Source: Bacteroidales bacterium (GTDB taxonomy: Bacteria > Bacteroidota > Bacteroidia > Bacteroidales > UBA1402). From it: a stretch of DNA of 64,000 bases. The stretch is from NCBI GenBank assembly GCA_017468435.1, contig JAFUIP010000011.1, forward strand, positions 62,001-126,000. The letters are read 5' to 3'. The translations under genes and the position numbers were made by a program. Within the stretch, counting starts at the first letter, position 1. Each line of letters begins with the position of its first letter. Under the pieces are notes generated by a model. It was not told where the DNA came from. It saw nothing but the letters and a program-made list of their open reading frames with translations, and ran no database searches. This document shows, piece by piece, positions 9,976 through 18,782 of this stretch.

Positions 9976-9984
9976 GCAAAAATA
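9976..9984 (-). promoter_or_regulatory. -7 promoter element of thrS operon
   Basis: The minus strand reads TATTTTTGC, an exact match to the Bacteroidota -7 consensus TAnnTTTGC, about 35 nt ahead of the thrS start. A clear -33 TTTG is not visible. Confidence 0.6.
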
Positions 9985-10021
9985 ACTAAAATATATGAAA
10001 AAACAGAGATTGTGGGCAAAT

Positions 10022-13000
10022 TTAGTTTTCGTTTGCTAAGTTCTTCATTTGTAGGAAGATATTCTTCGCCACGCGCAAATTTTCCACATTGACTATCGTC
10101 ATGGAACGCTTTCCGGCCACCTCTCGTAGTTTGCATTGGCGGAAATGATCCGTGGCATAGCGCAAAACCCCGTCGAAAGCCTTCGACTGATAAAAGGACG
10201 ATTGTTGGTTGGCGACGAAATAAGCTATCATCTGTTGGTTTTTCAAGATGAGCTTCTCTATACCCAATTCTTTGGCAATCAATCTGATGCGCATGAACTC
10301 GAGCAAATCTTCCGCTTCCTGTGGCATGGGGCCGAATCGGTCTATGAGTTTCTTGCCGAAAGTATCGATGGCGGTCTCGCTTTCCAAATTGTCCATTTCA
10401 CGGTAAAGCGTCATTCTTTCAGAAGAGCCGGGAATGTAGCTTTCGTCGAAGAAAAGTGCCAGATCCGATTCCAGATGACAATCGCTCACATATTGCTGTT
10501 TGCTGTCGGCCATTTCCTGTGCTTCGTCCTTGTAGAGTTCGGCAAATTCGCTGCTTTTGAGCTCGTGCATGGCTTCCTTGAGAATGCGTTGATACGTTTC
10601 GAAACCAAGGTCGGCGATAAATCCGCTTTGTTCTGCGCCCAAAAGGTTTCCGGCGCCTCTGATGTCGAGGTCTTGCATGGCGATGTTCAGTCCGCTGCCC
10701 AGTTCTGCAAAGCTTTCGATGGCTTGCAGACGGCGTTTGGCATCGGGCGTCAGGGCTTGTGGCGGCGGTGCCAGCAGGTAACAGAAAGCTTTCTTGTTGC
10801 TTCTTCCCACGCGCCCTCTCAGCTGATGCAAGTCACTGAGTCCGAATTTGTGGGCATTGTTGATGAAAATGGTGTTGGCATTAGGAATGTCTATGCCATT
10901 TTCCACGATACTGGTGGAAATGAGTACGTCGTATTCGAAATTGATAAAGTCGATGATGATTTTTTCCATCACTTCGCCGGGCATTTGTCCGTGCGCAATG
11001 ACGGTTCTGGCTTCGGGCACCACATCCTTGATAAGACTTTGCAGATCTGACAGTTCGCTGATGCGGTTGCTGACAAAGAAAATCTGGCCGTTGCGTTCCA
11101 TTTCAAAACGGATGCCTTCGCGGATGATTTCCTTGTCGAGACAATGTATTTCGGTTTGAATGGGATAACGATTGGCGGGCGGTGTGGAAAGAATAGACAA
11201 GTCTCTGGCTCCCATAAGCGAAAACTGCAAGGTTCGCGGAATGGGCGTGGCCGTCAGGGTGAGCGTGTCCACCTGGGTCTTCAGCTGGCGCAGTTTTTCT
11301 TTCACGCTGACACCGAATTTTTGTTCTTCATCTATGATGAGAAGTCCTAAATCTTTGAATTTAACGTCTTTGCCAATAAGTTTATGTGTGCCGACAAGTA
11401 TATCTGGACGACCTTCCTTCAAGGAGGCGAGGAGTTTTTTAGTGTCGGCCGAGCTACGGGTTCTGCTCAGATAATCTACCGAACAGGGCAAATCGGCCAG
11501 ACGATCGCTGAAGGTATGATAATGCTGCAGGGCAAGCACGGTGGTGGGTACCAGCACGGCTACCTGTTTTCCGTCGGCAACAGCCTTGAAAGCAGCTCGT
11601 ACGGCCAATTCTGTCTTTCCGAAACCAACGTCGCCACAGACCAGTCTGTCCATGGGCTTGGCGCTTTCCATATCCTTCTTGATTTCGGCCGTTGCCTTGC
11701 TTTGGTCGGGCGTGTCTTCGTACATGAAGGAGGCTTCCAGGGCTTCCTGCAGGTAGCTGTCCGGACTGAAACTGAACCCGTTTTCCTTCATGCGCGTGGC
11801 GTAAAGTTTGATCAAGTCTCGGGCAATGTCTTTGATCTTCTTTTTGCTACGTTCCTTGATGCGTTCCCAGGCGCCGCTGCTCAGCTTGTGAATAGTGGGT
11901 TCTTCGCCTTCCTTTCCGCGGTATTTCGACACACGGTGCAGGTTGTGAATGCTCTCCAATACCACATCGTTGTCGCGGTACATGATTTTGAGCACTTCCT
12001 GCTGTTTTCCGTTGATGGTGGTTTTGAACAATCCGCCGAAACGTCCCACGCCATGATCCATGTGCACCACGTAATCTCCAAACTGAAATTCCATCAATTC
12101 CTTGAGCGTCAGTGCCATCTTTCCTTGTCGGGCGCGGTCGCTGCGCAGGCTGTACTTGTGGAATCGGTTGAAAAGCTGATGGTCGGTGTAGCATAATATT
12201 TTCAGCTGATGGTCGATAAAGCCTTCGTGCAAGGTTTCGTCTATGGCTTGGAATTCAAGCGAAGTGCTTCTTTCGTGGAAGATACTCCGTATTCGGCTGA
12301 TTTGCTTAGGATTATTGCTAAGAATATAAAGTTGATATCCCTTGTTTTGATACTCTTCCAAACGTTCGGCAGCCAAGTCGAAATTCTTGCCGAAAGCATC
12401 TTGTGCCGCGCAATGGAAATCGATGACACTCTGCTTGTTGAAGTGACCTTGTTGGCCGAACTCTATCAGTTGGAAAGGTTTCATTCCTTTTTCGAATTCT
12501 GCGGCATTGGTCAGTTGGCTGTTCTCGTTTTCGGCCTTGGCCTCCTGACTGAGCTGATCGATACGGTGTACGCAGTAGCTGTAGTCGAAGAATCCAATCA
12601 GACTGTCTTCGGCGAAATGCTTCCATACGGGCTCCATTTTGCCCGATTCTTGGCGGCTTTCAGGTACGATCTGAATGCTGTCGAAGAAGTCTTTCGACAA
12701 TTGTGTTTCCACTTCGAAACTGCGGATGCTTTCTATTTCGTCTCCGAAAAAGTCTATACGGTAGGGCAGTTCGTTACTCCAAGAGTAAACGTCAATCAGA
12801 CTGCCTCTTCGGGCGAATTGTCCGGGCTCATATACATAATCTACTTCCTGAAAACCAAACTCGCTCAATAAGCTGAAAATGAATGCTGTGTCTGTTTTCT
12901 CTCCCTTATGCAACGACAAAATTTGCTTTTGCAGTTCGTCCTTGGGCAGGACTCTTTCCAAAAAAGATTCCGGGTAGGCGACAATGATTTTCTTGTCTTT

Positions 13001-13348
13001 TTTTTGCAGGGCGCTCAGCACCACGGTACGCAAGACATTGTTGCCTGCATCATCTTGTCCGTATTTCAGTGAGCGTCTGAAACTTGCGGGAAGCATCAGC
13101 ACTTGCTCCTTGCCGAAGATATGTGCCAGGTCGTGGTAAAGATAGGCGGCTTGGTCGGCGTCGTCGTGCACCAATACAAAAGAACGGTCGCTCTGTCGGA
13201 AGAGGGCCGCCAATACAAGACTACGCGACGAACCGTTCAGGTTTTTCATCAGCAGATGCTCCTTGCGTCCGTCTTTTTCCAAGCTTTGCTTCAGAGCCTT
13301 CAGCTCCGCGCTCTTGTCGTAAAGGGGAAGTAAATCAACTAATTTCAA
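10022..13348 (-). CDS. mfd: Transcription-repair coupling factor Mfd
   Basis: A 1108-aa protein. The N-terminal UvrB-like part (about 1-350) is followed by the RNA-polymerase-interacting domain (FGDYVVHMDHGVGRFGG). The RecG-like translocase has Walker A CGDVGFGKTELAVRAAF, Walker B LLIIDEEQKFGV, TLTATPIPRTLQ and HQLRGRVGRS, and a C-terminal TRCF domain ends the protein. It pushes RNA polymerase off lesions and recruits UvrA. It is transcribed alone on the minus strand, divergent from the glycosyltransferase gene. Confidence 0.97.
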   Translation of the reverse strand: MKLVDLLPLYDKSAELKALKQSLEKDGRKEHLLMKNLNGSSRSLVLAALFRQSDRSFVLVHDDADQAAYLYHDLAHIFGKEQVLMLPASFRRSLKYGQDDAGNNVLRTVVLSALQKKDKKIIVAYPESFLERVLPKDELQKQILSLHKGEKTDTAFIFSLLSEFGFQEVDYVYEPGQFARRGSLIDVYSWSNELPYRIDFFGDEIESIRSFEVETQLSKDFFDSIQIVPESRQESGKMEPVWKHFAEDSLIGFFDYSYCVHRIDQLSQEAKAENENSQLTNAAEFEKGMKPFQLIEFGQQGHFNKQSVIDFHCAAQDAFGKNFDLAAERLEEYQNKGYQLYILSNNPKQISRIRSIFHERSTSLEFQAIDETLHEGFIDHQLKILCYTDHQLFNRFHKYSLRSDRARQGKMALTLKELMEFQFGDYVVHMDHGVGRFGGLFKTTINGKQQEVLKIMYRDNDVVLESIHNLHRVSKYRGKEGEEPTIHKLSSGAWERIKERSKKKIKDIARDLIKLYATRMKENGFSFSPDSYLQEALEASFMYEDTPDQSKATAEIKKDMESAKPMDRLVCGDVGFGKTELAVRAAFKAVADGKQVAVLVPTTVLALQHYHTFSDRLADLPCSVDYLSRTRSSADTKKLLASLKEGRPDILVGTHKLIGKDVKFKDLGLLIIDEEQKFGVSVKEKLRQLKTQVDTLTLTATPIPRTLQFSLMGARDLSILSTPPANRYPIQTEIHCLDKEIIREGIRFEMERNGQIFFVSNRISELSDLQSLIKDVVPEARTVIAHGQMPGEVMEKIIIDFINFEYDVLISTSIVENGIDIPNANTIFINNAHKFGLSDLHQLRGRVGRSNKKAFCYLLAPPPQALTPDAKRRLQAIESFAELGSGLNIAMQDLDIRGAGNLLGAEQSGFIADLGFETYQRILKEAMHELKSSEFAELYKDEAQEMADSKQQYVSDCHLESDLALFFDESYIPGSSERMTLYREMDNLESETAIDTFGKKLIDRFGPMPQEAEDLLEFMRIRLIAKELGIEKLILKNQQMIAYFVANQQSSFYQSKAFDGVLRYATDHFRQCKLREVAGKRSMTIVNVENLRVAKNIFLQMKNLANEN

Positions 13349-13399
13349 AATATTCTTAAAAAATCGCGCGAAATTACGGAAAAAATCACAGAAATGGCT

Positions 13400-13408
13400 T
13401 ATCTTTGG
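13400..13408 (+). promoter_or_regulatory. -7 promoter element of the glycosyltransferase-pyrC pair
   Basis: TATCTTTGG fits TAnnTTTG and lies about 39 nt ahead of the ATG at 13447. An in-frame start at 13405 would fall inside this element, which supports the downstream start. Confidence 0.5.
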
Positions 13409-13446
13409 TCGTTTTTAATCATGTTACACATCAATACGATTATCAT

Positions 13447-14190
13447 ATGAAATCAGACGCCGTTGTTATTATCCCTACCTATAATGAAAAGGAGAATATA
13501 GAGGCAATTATTCGTGCCGTTTTCGGCCTTCCGCAAGCATTTCACATTCTCATCGTCGATGATGGTTCGCCTGACGGCACCGCAGCTATCGTCAAGTCTT
13601 TGCAACAAGAATTTCCGGAAGAACTCCATATAGTGGAACGCACGGGTAAATTGGGCTTGGGAACGGCTTATATCTGTGGTTTCAAATGGGCCATCGAACG
13701 CAAATACGATTATATTTTCGAAATGGACGCCGACTTCTCGCACAATCCGAAAGATCTTCTGCGTCTGTATAAAGCTTGTAGCGAAGAAGGTGCTGATGCG
13801 GCCATCGGCTCGCGTTATATCAATCGTTTGGTGAATGTGGTGAACTGGCCCATCGGTCGTGTGCTGATGTCGTATTATGCTTCGGCTTATGTGCGTTTTA
13901 TCACCGGTCTGCGCATTTTCGATACCACGGCGGGTTTTATGTGTTATCGTCGTGAAGTGCTGGAAACCATCGAGTTGGATAAGATTCGCTTTAAAGGATA
14001 TGCTTTCCAGATTGAAATGAAATTTACTGCCACGAAATGTGGTTTTGTTGTGAAAGAAGTTCCTATCGTATTTACCAACAGAGAATTAGGCACTTCTAAA
14101 ATGAGCGGTGGTATATTCAGCGAAGCTGTCATCGGCGTGATTCAATTAAAGTGGAGCAGTTTCTTCAGAAAATATCCCAAGAAATCTTAA
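13447..14190 (+). CDS. Polyprenol-phosphate mannosyltransferase-like family 2 glycosyltransferase
   Basis: A 247-aa GT-A enzyme. It has VVIIPTYNEKENIEAII, the nucleotide-binding VDDGSPDGT and the metal-binding EMDADFSHNP (DxD). The later RFKGYAFQIEMKF and PIVFTNRELGTSKMS segments are typical of dolichol-phosphate mannose synthase homologues (Dpm1/Ppm1 type). It probably transfers a sugar from a GDP- or UDP-sugar to a polyprenyl phosphate at the inner membrane; the donor is not certain. There is no C-terminal membrane domain. It lies 19 nt before pyrC. Confidence 0.85.
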   Translation: MKSDAVVIIPTYNEKENIEAIIRAVFGLPQAFHILIVDDGSPDGTAAIVKSLQQEFPEELHIVERTGKLGLGTAYICGFKWAIERKYDYIFEMDADFSHNPKDLLRLYKACSEEGADAAIGSRYINRLVNVVNWPIGRVLMSYYASAYVRFITGLRIFDTTAGFMCYRREVLETIELDKIRFKGYAFQIEMKFTATKCGFVVKEVPIVFTNRELGTSKMSGGIFSEAVIGVIQLKWSSFFRKYPKKS

Positions 14191-14209
14191 CGATCATTCA
14201 TAAGTTCGC

Positions 14210-15562
14210 ATGATAATGAAAACTACCTTGATTCAAAACGCCTGCATTGTCAATGAAGGACAGATGTTTCAAGGTTCTGTACTGATAAAAGGAGAGCGTA
14301 TTGTCTGTATTTATAAAGGAGATGATACGCCTTCCTTGTCTGTAATGGAATCCTTGGACGAAATAATAGATGCCCGCGGCAAATACCTGATTCCCGGACT
14401 GATAGACACGCATGTGCATTTCCGCGATCCCGGCTTGACGCACAAAGCTGATATGGAATCTGAATCTCGAGCTGCTTTGGCCGGCGGTGTCACCTCTTTT
14501 ATTGATATGCCCAACACGCTGCCGCAAACCACGAGTCTTCAGGCTTGGCAAGACAAGATGGCATATGCCGCCACGCATGCCAAGGCAAATTATGCTTTTT
14601 ATATTGGAGCTACTGAAAATAATTTCGACGAATTGTCCAAGGCCGATTATACGAAGGTGCCCGCTGTGAAACTGTTTATGGGCTCTTCAACGGGAAATAT
14701 GTTGGTGGATGCCGATGCTTCCTTGAAAAAAATCTTTGCCGAACTGCCTGCGCTCATTGCAGTGCATTGCGAGTCGGAAGCTCTGATTCAAGCCAATAAG
14801 GCTAAGTACATAGCCGAAGCGGGCGAGGATTTGCCTGTGGCATATCATTCGAAAATTCGTGACGAGGAGGTTTGTTTTCAATCGTCCGAGAGGGCAGTAA
14901 GGCTTGCACGCGAATATGGAACGCGCTTGCATTTGTTGCATGTTTCGACGCAGAAAGAACTTTCTCTTTTGGAGGCGGGCGACCTGCAAGATAAGAAAAT
15001 TACGGCCGAAACCTGTCCGCATTATCTATGGTTGAGCGACGAAGATTATGCCCGTTATGGCTCGCTTATCAAATGCAATCCTGCCTTGAAGCATTCTTCC
15101 GACAGAGCTGCTCTTTTAGATGCTTTGAGAATGGGACTGATAGATACCTTGGGCAGTGATCATGCCCCGCATTTGTTGTCTGAGAAACAGGGCAATGCCT
15201 TGACTGCGGTATCCGGATGCCCGAGCATTCAGTTCAATTTGCTCCTGATGATGGAATTCGTGAATCAAGAGATGCTGGAAATGAGTACTTTGGTGGAGAA
15301 ATTCTGCCATGCACCGGCTACCTTGTACCGCATTCAAGACAGGGGTTTTATCCGCGAAGGCGCTTATGCCGATTTGGTCTTACTGGAGCCTGAGCAGTGG
15401 ACTCTCACAAAGGCTGATATTCTGAGCAAATGTGCTTGGTCGCCTTACGAAGGTTGGACTTTTTCTCATCGGGTGTCATGCGTTTTTCTGAATGGAAGCA
15501 AGGTTTATGAAGCCGGCCTATTTTATGAGGCTCAAGCTAAAAATTTGATTTTTAAAAATTAG
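14210..15562 (+). CDS. pyrC: Dihydroorotase (class I)
   Basis: A 450-aa amidohydrolase. The first metal motif is DTHVHFRDPGLTHKADM, the substrate-binding Asn is in MPNTLPQTTS, and further metal-binding histidines appear in VHCESE and LHLLHVST. The catalytic Asp is in LGSDHAPH. It interconverts carbamoyl-aspartate and dihydroorotate in pyrimidine synthesis. The metal-bridging position of the carboxylated Lys in some class I enzymes could not be assigned by eye. A second ATG at 14216 is an equally plausible start. Confidence 0.93.
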   Translation: MIMKTTLIQNACIVNEGQMFQGSVLIKGERIVCIYKGDDTPSLSVMESLDEIIDARGKYLIPGLIDTHVHFRDPGLTHKADMESESRAALAGGVTSFIDMPNTLPQTTSLQAWQDKMAYAATHAKANYAFYIGATENNFDELSKADYTKVPAVKLFMGSSTGNMLVDADASLKKIFAELPALIAVHCESEALIQANKAKYIAEAGEDLPVAYHSKIRDEEVCFQSSERAVRLAREYGTRLHLLHVSTQKELSLLEAGDLQDKKITAETCPHYLWLSDEDYARYGSLIKCNPALKHSSDRAALLDALRMGLIDTLGSDHAPHLLSEKQGNALTAVSGCPSIQFNLLLMMEFVNQEMLEMSTLVEKFCHAPATLYRIQDRGFIREGAYADLVLLEPEQWTLTKADILSKCAWSPYEGWTFSHRVSCVFLNGSKVYEAGLFYEAQAKNLIFKN

Positions 15563-15597
15563 TTAAAAATACCCTTTTATATTAGGTGTTAAATGTT

Positions 15598-15606
15598 TAT
15601 TTTTGC
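15598..15606 (+). promoter_or_regulatory. -7 promoter element of ppdK
   Basis: TATTTTTGC is an exact TAnnTTTGC match, 53 nt ahead of the ppdK ATG in the 96-nt gap after pyrC. The -33 box is not clear. Confidence 0.6.
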
Positions 15607-15658
15607 AGCCTGTTAAACGAATTTGAATTTTTATACAAAACCATAAAACGTTTTTAAT

Positions 15659-18379
15659 ATGAACAAAAAGAGAGTTTATCTGTTTGGAAACAAAAAGGCC
15701 GATGGTAACGGAACCATGCGTGAATTGCTTGGTGGTAAAGGTGCCAACTTGGCCGAGATGAATTTGTTAGGAATGCCTGTTCCTCCCGGTTTCACCATTA
15801 CCACGGACGTTTGTACCGAATATTTCGAAGAAGGTAAGGATGCTGTTGTGGCCATGATTAAGTCGGAAGTTGAAGCCGCTATGAAGGCTACCGAGTTGGC
15901 TGTTGACGGTGCCAAATTTGGTGATCCCGAAAATCCACTCTTGGTTTCAGTTCGTTCAGGTGCCCGTGCTTCTATGCCCGGTATGATGGATACCATCCTC
16001 AACTTGGGTATGAACGATCAGGCCGTTGAAGTGATTGCCAAGAGAAGTAATAATCCTCGTTTTGCTTGGGACTCATATCGTCGTTTCGTACAGATGTACG
16101 GTGATGTCGTTTTGGGTATGAAGCCTGTTAACAAAGAAGACGAAGATCCTTTCGAAGTAATTATCCACCACATGAAAGAACAACGTGGTGTTACTTTGGA
16201 TACTGAATTGACCACCGAAGATTTGAAAGAATTGGTTGCTTTGTTCAAGGATGCCGTAAAGAAAAATACCGGTTTGGATTTTCCCGATGATCCTTGGCAG
16301 CAATTGTGGGGCGCTATCTGCGCTGTATTCGATAGCTGGATGAACGAACGTGCTATCCTGTATCGTAAGCTTAACAAGATTCCTGCTGAATGGGGTACTG
16401 CTGTGAACGTACAGTCAATGGTATTCGGAAACATGGGTGAAAACTCTGCTACCGGTGTTGCCTTTACTCGTGATGCTGCTACCGGTGAAGATATCTTCAA
16501 TGGTGAATACTTGATCAATGCTCAGGGTGAAGACGTTGTTGCCGGTATCCGTACGCCTCAACAGATTACCATCGAAGGTTCTCGTCGTTGGGCTGCCGCT
16601 CAGGGTATCAGCGAAGAAGAACGCGTGGCTAAGTATCCTTCATTGGAAGAAACCATGCCTGCTGCTTTCCAGGAATTGAATACCATTCAGGAAAACTTGG
16701 AAAACCACAACAAGGATATGCAGGATATCGAGTTCACTATCCAAGATGGTAAATTGTGGATGTTGCAGACCCGTAACGGTAAGCGTACCGGTGCTGCTAT
16801 GGTTCGCATTGCCATGGAAATGGTACGTCAGGGCATGCTTACCGAACAGGAAGCTGTGATGCGTATCGAACCCGAAAAATTGGACGAACTCTTGCACCCC
16901 GTATTCAAGAAAGCTGCTTTGGCTGCTGCCAAGCCTATCACCAAAGGTTTGCCCGCTTCTCCCGGTGCTGCTACCGGCCGTATCGTATTCTTCGCTGAAG
17001 ATGCTGAAGCTTGGGCAGAAAGAGGCGAAAAGACCATTTTGGTTCGTATCGAAACCTCTCCCGAAGACTTGAAGGGTATGTTGAGCGCACAAGGTATCAT
17101 GACCGCTCGTGGTGGTATGACCTCTCACGCTGCCGTTGTTGCTCGTGGTATGGGTAAGTGCTGTGTATCAGCTGCTAACAGTGTTATTATCGACTATAAG
17201 GCACGTACCTTGTCTGTTGATGGTTTGACTTTGAAAGAAGGCGATTGGTTGTCATTGGATGGATCTACCGGTTTTGTATATGCCGGCAGCATCGAAACCC
17301 AGGCTCCCGAATTGAGCGGCGATTTCGGTGAATTGATGTCATTGGCCGACAAATACGCTCGTCTGAAAGTACGTACCAACGCCGATACTCCCCGTGATGC
17401 TGCCGTTGCTCGTCAATTTGGTGCTACCGGTATCGGTTTGACCCGTACTGAACACATGTTCTTCGAAGGAGACAAGATTGTGGCTATGCGTCAGATGATT
17501 TTGGCTAAGGACGAACAAGGCCGTCGCGATGCATTGAAGAAGTTGTTGCCCTTGCAACGCGAAGACTTCTACGGTATCTTCAAAGCTATGGAAGGACTGC
17601 CCGTGACCGTTCGTCTTTTGGATCCGCCACTCCACGAATTCGTTCCCCACGATGAAAAGGGTCAGAAGGAAATGGCTGATGTAATGGGTGTTACCGTTGC
17701 AGAAGTGAAAGAACGCGTTGAGTCTTTGATTGAACAGAACCCCATGTTGGGTCACCGTGGTTGTCGTTTGGGTAACACTTATCCCGAAATCACCGAAATG
17801 CAGACCCGCGCTATCTTGGGCGCTGCTTTGGATTTGAAGGCTGAAGGCATCAAAACCTATCCTGAAATTATGATTCCTCTGATTGGTAACGTGTTGGAAT
17901 TCAACGCACAGAAGGCTGTTATCAAGGCTACCGCCGACGCTTTGTTCGCAGAACGCAACGATAGCATCGAATACAAGGTTGGTACCATGATTGAAATTCC
18001 TCGTGCTGCTCTTACTGCTAACCAAATCGCTGAATCTGCCGAATTCTTCTCATTCGGTACCAACGACTTGACTCAGATGACCTTCGGTTACAGCCGCGAC
18101 GACGTTGCTTCATTCTTGCCCATCTATCTCGAAAAGGGTATCTTGAAGAACGACCCATTCGCAGTGCTCGACCAAGTTGGTGTAGGTCAGTTGGTTAACA
18201 TGGCTACCCAGAACGGACGTTCGGTTAATCCTAACTTGAAGTGCGGTATTTGTGGTGAACATGGTGGTGAACCTTCTTCTGTAGAATTCTGCCACAGAGT
18301 AGGTTTGAACTACGTAAGTTGTTCTCCTTTCCGCGTGCCCATCGCACGTTTGGCTGCTGCACAGGCTGCATTAAGATAA
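15659..18379 (+). CDS. ppdK: Pyruvate, phosphate dikinase
   Basis: A 906-aa enzyme of normal length. An N-terminal ATP-grasp domain starts RVYLFGNKKADG and LLGGKGANLAEM. The swivelling phosphohistidine domain has GGMTSHAAVVARGMGK, with the catalytic His at residue 490. The C-terminal PEP/pyruvate TIM barrel has TGIGLTRTEHMFF and KCGICGEHGGEP. It interconverts pyruvate + ATP + Pi and PEP + AMP + PPi, a PPi-linked glycolytic step in anaerobes. Codon use is strongly biased (GGT, GCT, GAA, CGT), consistent with high expression. It is flanked by its own promoter and terminator. Confidence 0.98.
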   Translation: MNKKRVYLFGNKKADGNGTMRELLGGKGANLAEMNLLGMPVPPGFTITTDVCTEYFEEGKDAVVAMIKSEVEAAMKATELAVDGAKFGDPENPLLVSVRSGARASMPGMMDTILNLGMNDQAVEVIAKRSNNPRFAWDSYRRFVQMYGDVVLGMKPVNKEDEDPFEVIIHHMKEQRGVTLDTELTTEDLKELVALFKDAVKKNTGLDFPDDPWQQLWGAICAVFDSWMNERAILYRKLNKIPAEWGTAVNVQSMVFGNMGENSATGVAFTRDAATGEDIFNGEYLINAQGEDVVAGIRTPQQITIEGSRRWAAAQGISEEERVAKYPSLEETMPAAFQELNTIQENLENHNKDMQDIEFTIQDGKLWMLQTRNGKRTGAAMVRIAMEMVRQGMLTEQEAVMRIEPEKLDELLHPVFKKAALAAAKPITKGLPASPGAATGRIVFFAEDAEAWAERGEKTILVRIETSPEDLKGMLSAQGIMTARGGMTSHAAVVARGMGKCCVSAANSVIIDYKARTLSVDGLTLKEGDWLSLDGSTGFVYAGSIETQAPELSGDFGELMSLADKYARLKVRTNADTPRDAAVARQFGATGIGLTRTEHMFFEGDKIVAMRQMILAKDEQGRRDALKKLLPLQREDFYGIFKAMEGLPVTVRLLDPPLHEFVPHDEKGQKEMADVMGVTVAEVKERVESLIEQNPMLGHRGCRLGNTYPEITEMQTRAILGAALDLKAEGIKTYPEIMIPLIGNVLEFNAQKAVIKATADALFAERNDSIEYKVGTMIEIPRAALTANQIAESAEFFSFGTNDLTQMTFGYSRDDVASFLPIYLEKGILKNDPFAVLDQVGVGQLVNMATQNGRSVNPNLKCGICGEHGGEPSSVEFCHRVGLNYVSCSPFRVPIARLAAAQAALR

Positions 18380-18391
18380 AAATTATCTTAA
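18371..18391 (+). repeat. Perfect palindrome overlapping the ppdK stop codon
   Basis: TTAAGATAA, AAA, TTATCTTAA: 9-bp perfect arms around a three-base spacer. The left arm contains the last codons and the TAA of ppdK. It lies 9 nt before the terminator hairpin and could be an mRNA 3'-end stabiliser. Confidence 0.55.
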
Positions 18392-18400
18392 ACTATATGA

Positions 18401-18437
18401 AAAACGGCTCCTTCTCCTCGAGAAGGGGTCGTTTTTT
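18401..18437 (+). terminator. Rho-independent terminator of ppdK
   Basis: The hairpin has arms AAAACGGCTCCTTCT and AGAAGGGGTCGTTTT with loop CCTCG, and the right arm runs into a T-run. It lies 21 nt after the ppdK stop. Confidence 0.85.
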
Positions 18438-18438
18438 G

Positions 18439-18471
18439 TTTGTCTAATTCATTGGTTTTTTATAAGTTTGC
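18439..18471 (+). promoter_or_regulatory. Promoter of the HU gene pair
   Basis: A full Bacteroidota promoter: TTTG at 18439-18442, a 20-nt spacer, then TAAGTTTGC at 18463-18471 (TAnnTTTGC). It lies immediately after the ppdK terminator and about 24 nt ahead of the HU ATG. Confidence 0.75.
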
Positions 18472-18494
18472 TCGAATTTTAACAATGCTATGCA

Positions 18495-18782
18495 ATGAAA
18501 CATAAGGATTTGCTTAATGCGATGGTAAAAGACAGCGGACTCGCCCCGGATCAGGTTCAGAAAATGACCGACGATCTGGTGCTTTCCATGTCTGACATCC
18601 TCTCTAAGGGCGATTCTGTAAGCATTCAAGGCTTCGGTTCGTTTGAAGTGAAGAAGAAGGAAGAGCGTCTTTCCGTACATCCACAAACCAAGATGCGTGT
18701 CATGATTCCACCGAAGTTGGTGCCTGTTTTCCGTCCCGGAGCCAATTTGAAAGCAAAATTTAAAGAACGTCAGTATGAATAA
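18495..18782 (+). CDS. HU-family DNA-binding protein
   Basis: A 95-aa protein of classic HU/IHF size. It starts MKHKDLLNAMVKDSGL, then has the helix pair and the beta-arm region SIQGFGSFEVKKKEERLSVHPQTKMRV, where the HU-family RxxRxxxNP motif is replaced by RLSVHPQT. It ends PVFRPGANLKAKF. It is expected to bind and bend DNA as a homodimer, or as a heterodimer with the HU domain of the next protein. Its end overlaps the next gene by 8 nt, so the two are translationally coupled. Confidence 0.92.
   Translation: MKHKDLLNAMVKDSGLAPDQVQKMTDDLVLSMSDILSKGDSVSIQGFGSFEVKKKEERLSVHPQTKMRVMIPPKLVPVFRPGANLKAKFKERQYE

Noticed and set aside
11384..12196. Several frames of 200-300 codons antisense to mfd
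   Set aside because: All overlap the complete mfd coding sequence and lack family motifs.
13405..13446. Upstream start of the glycosyltransferase gene
   Set aside because: The extra residues overlap the -7 promoter element and do not resemble the family N-terminus.
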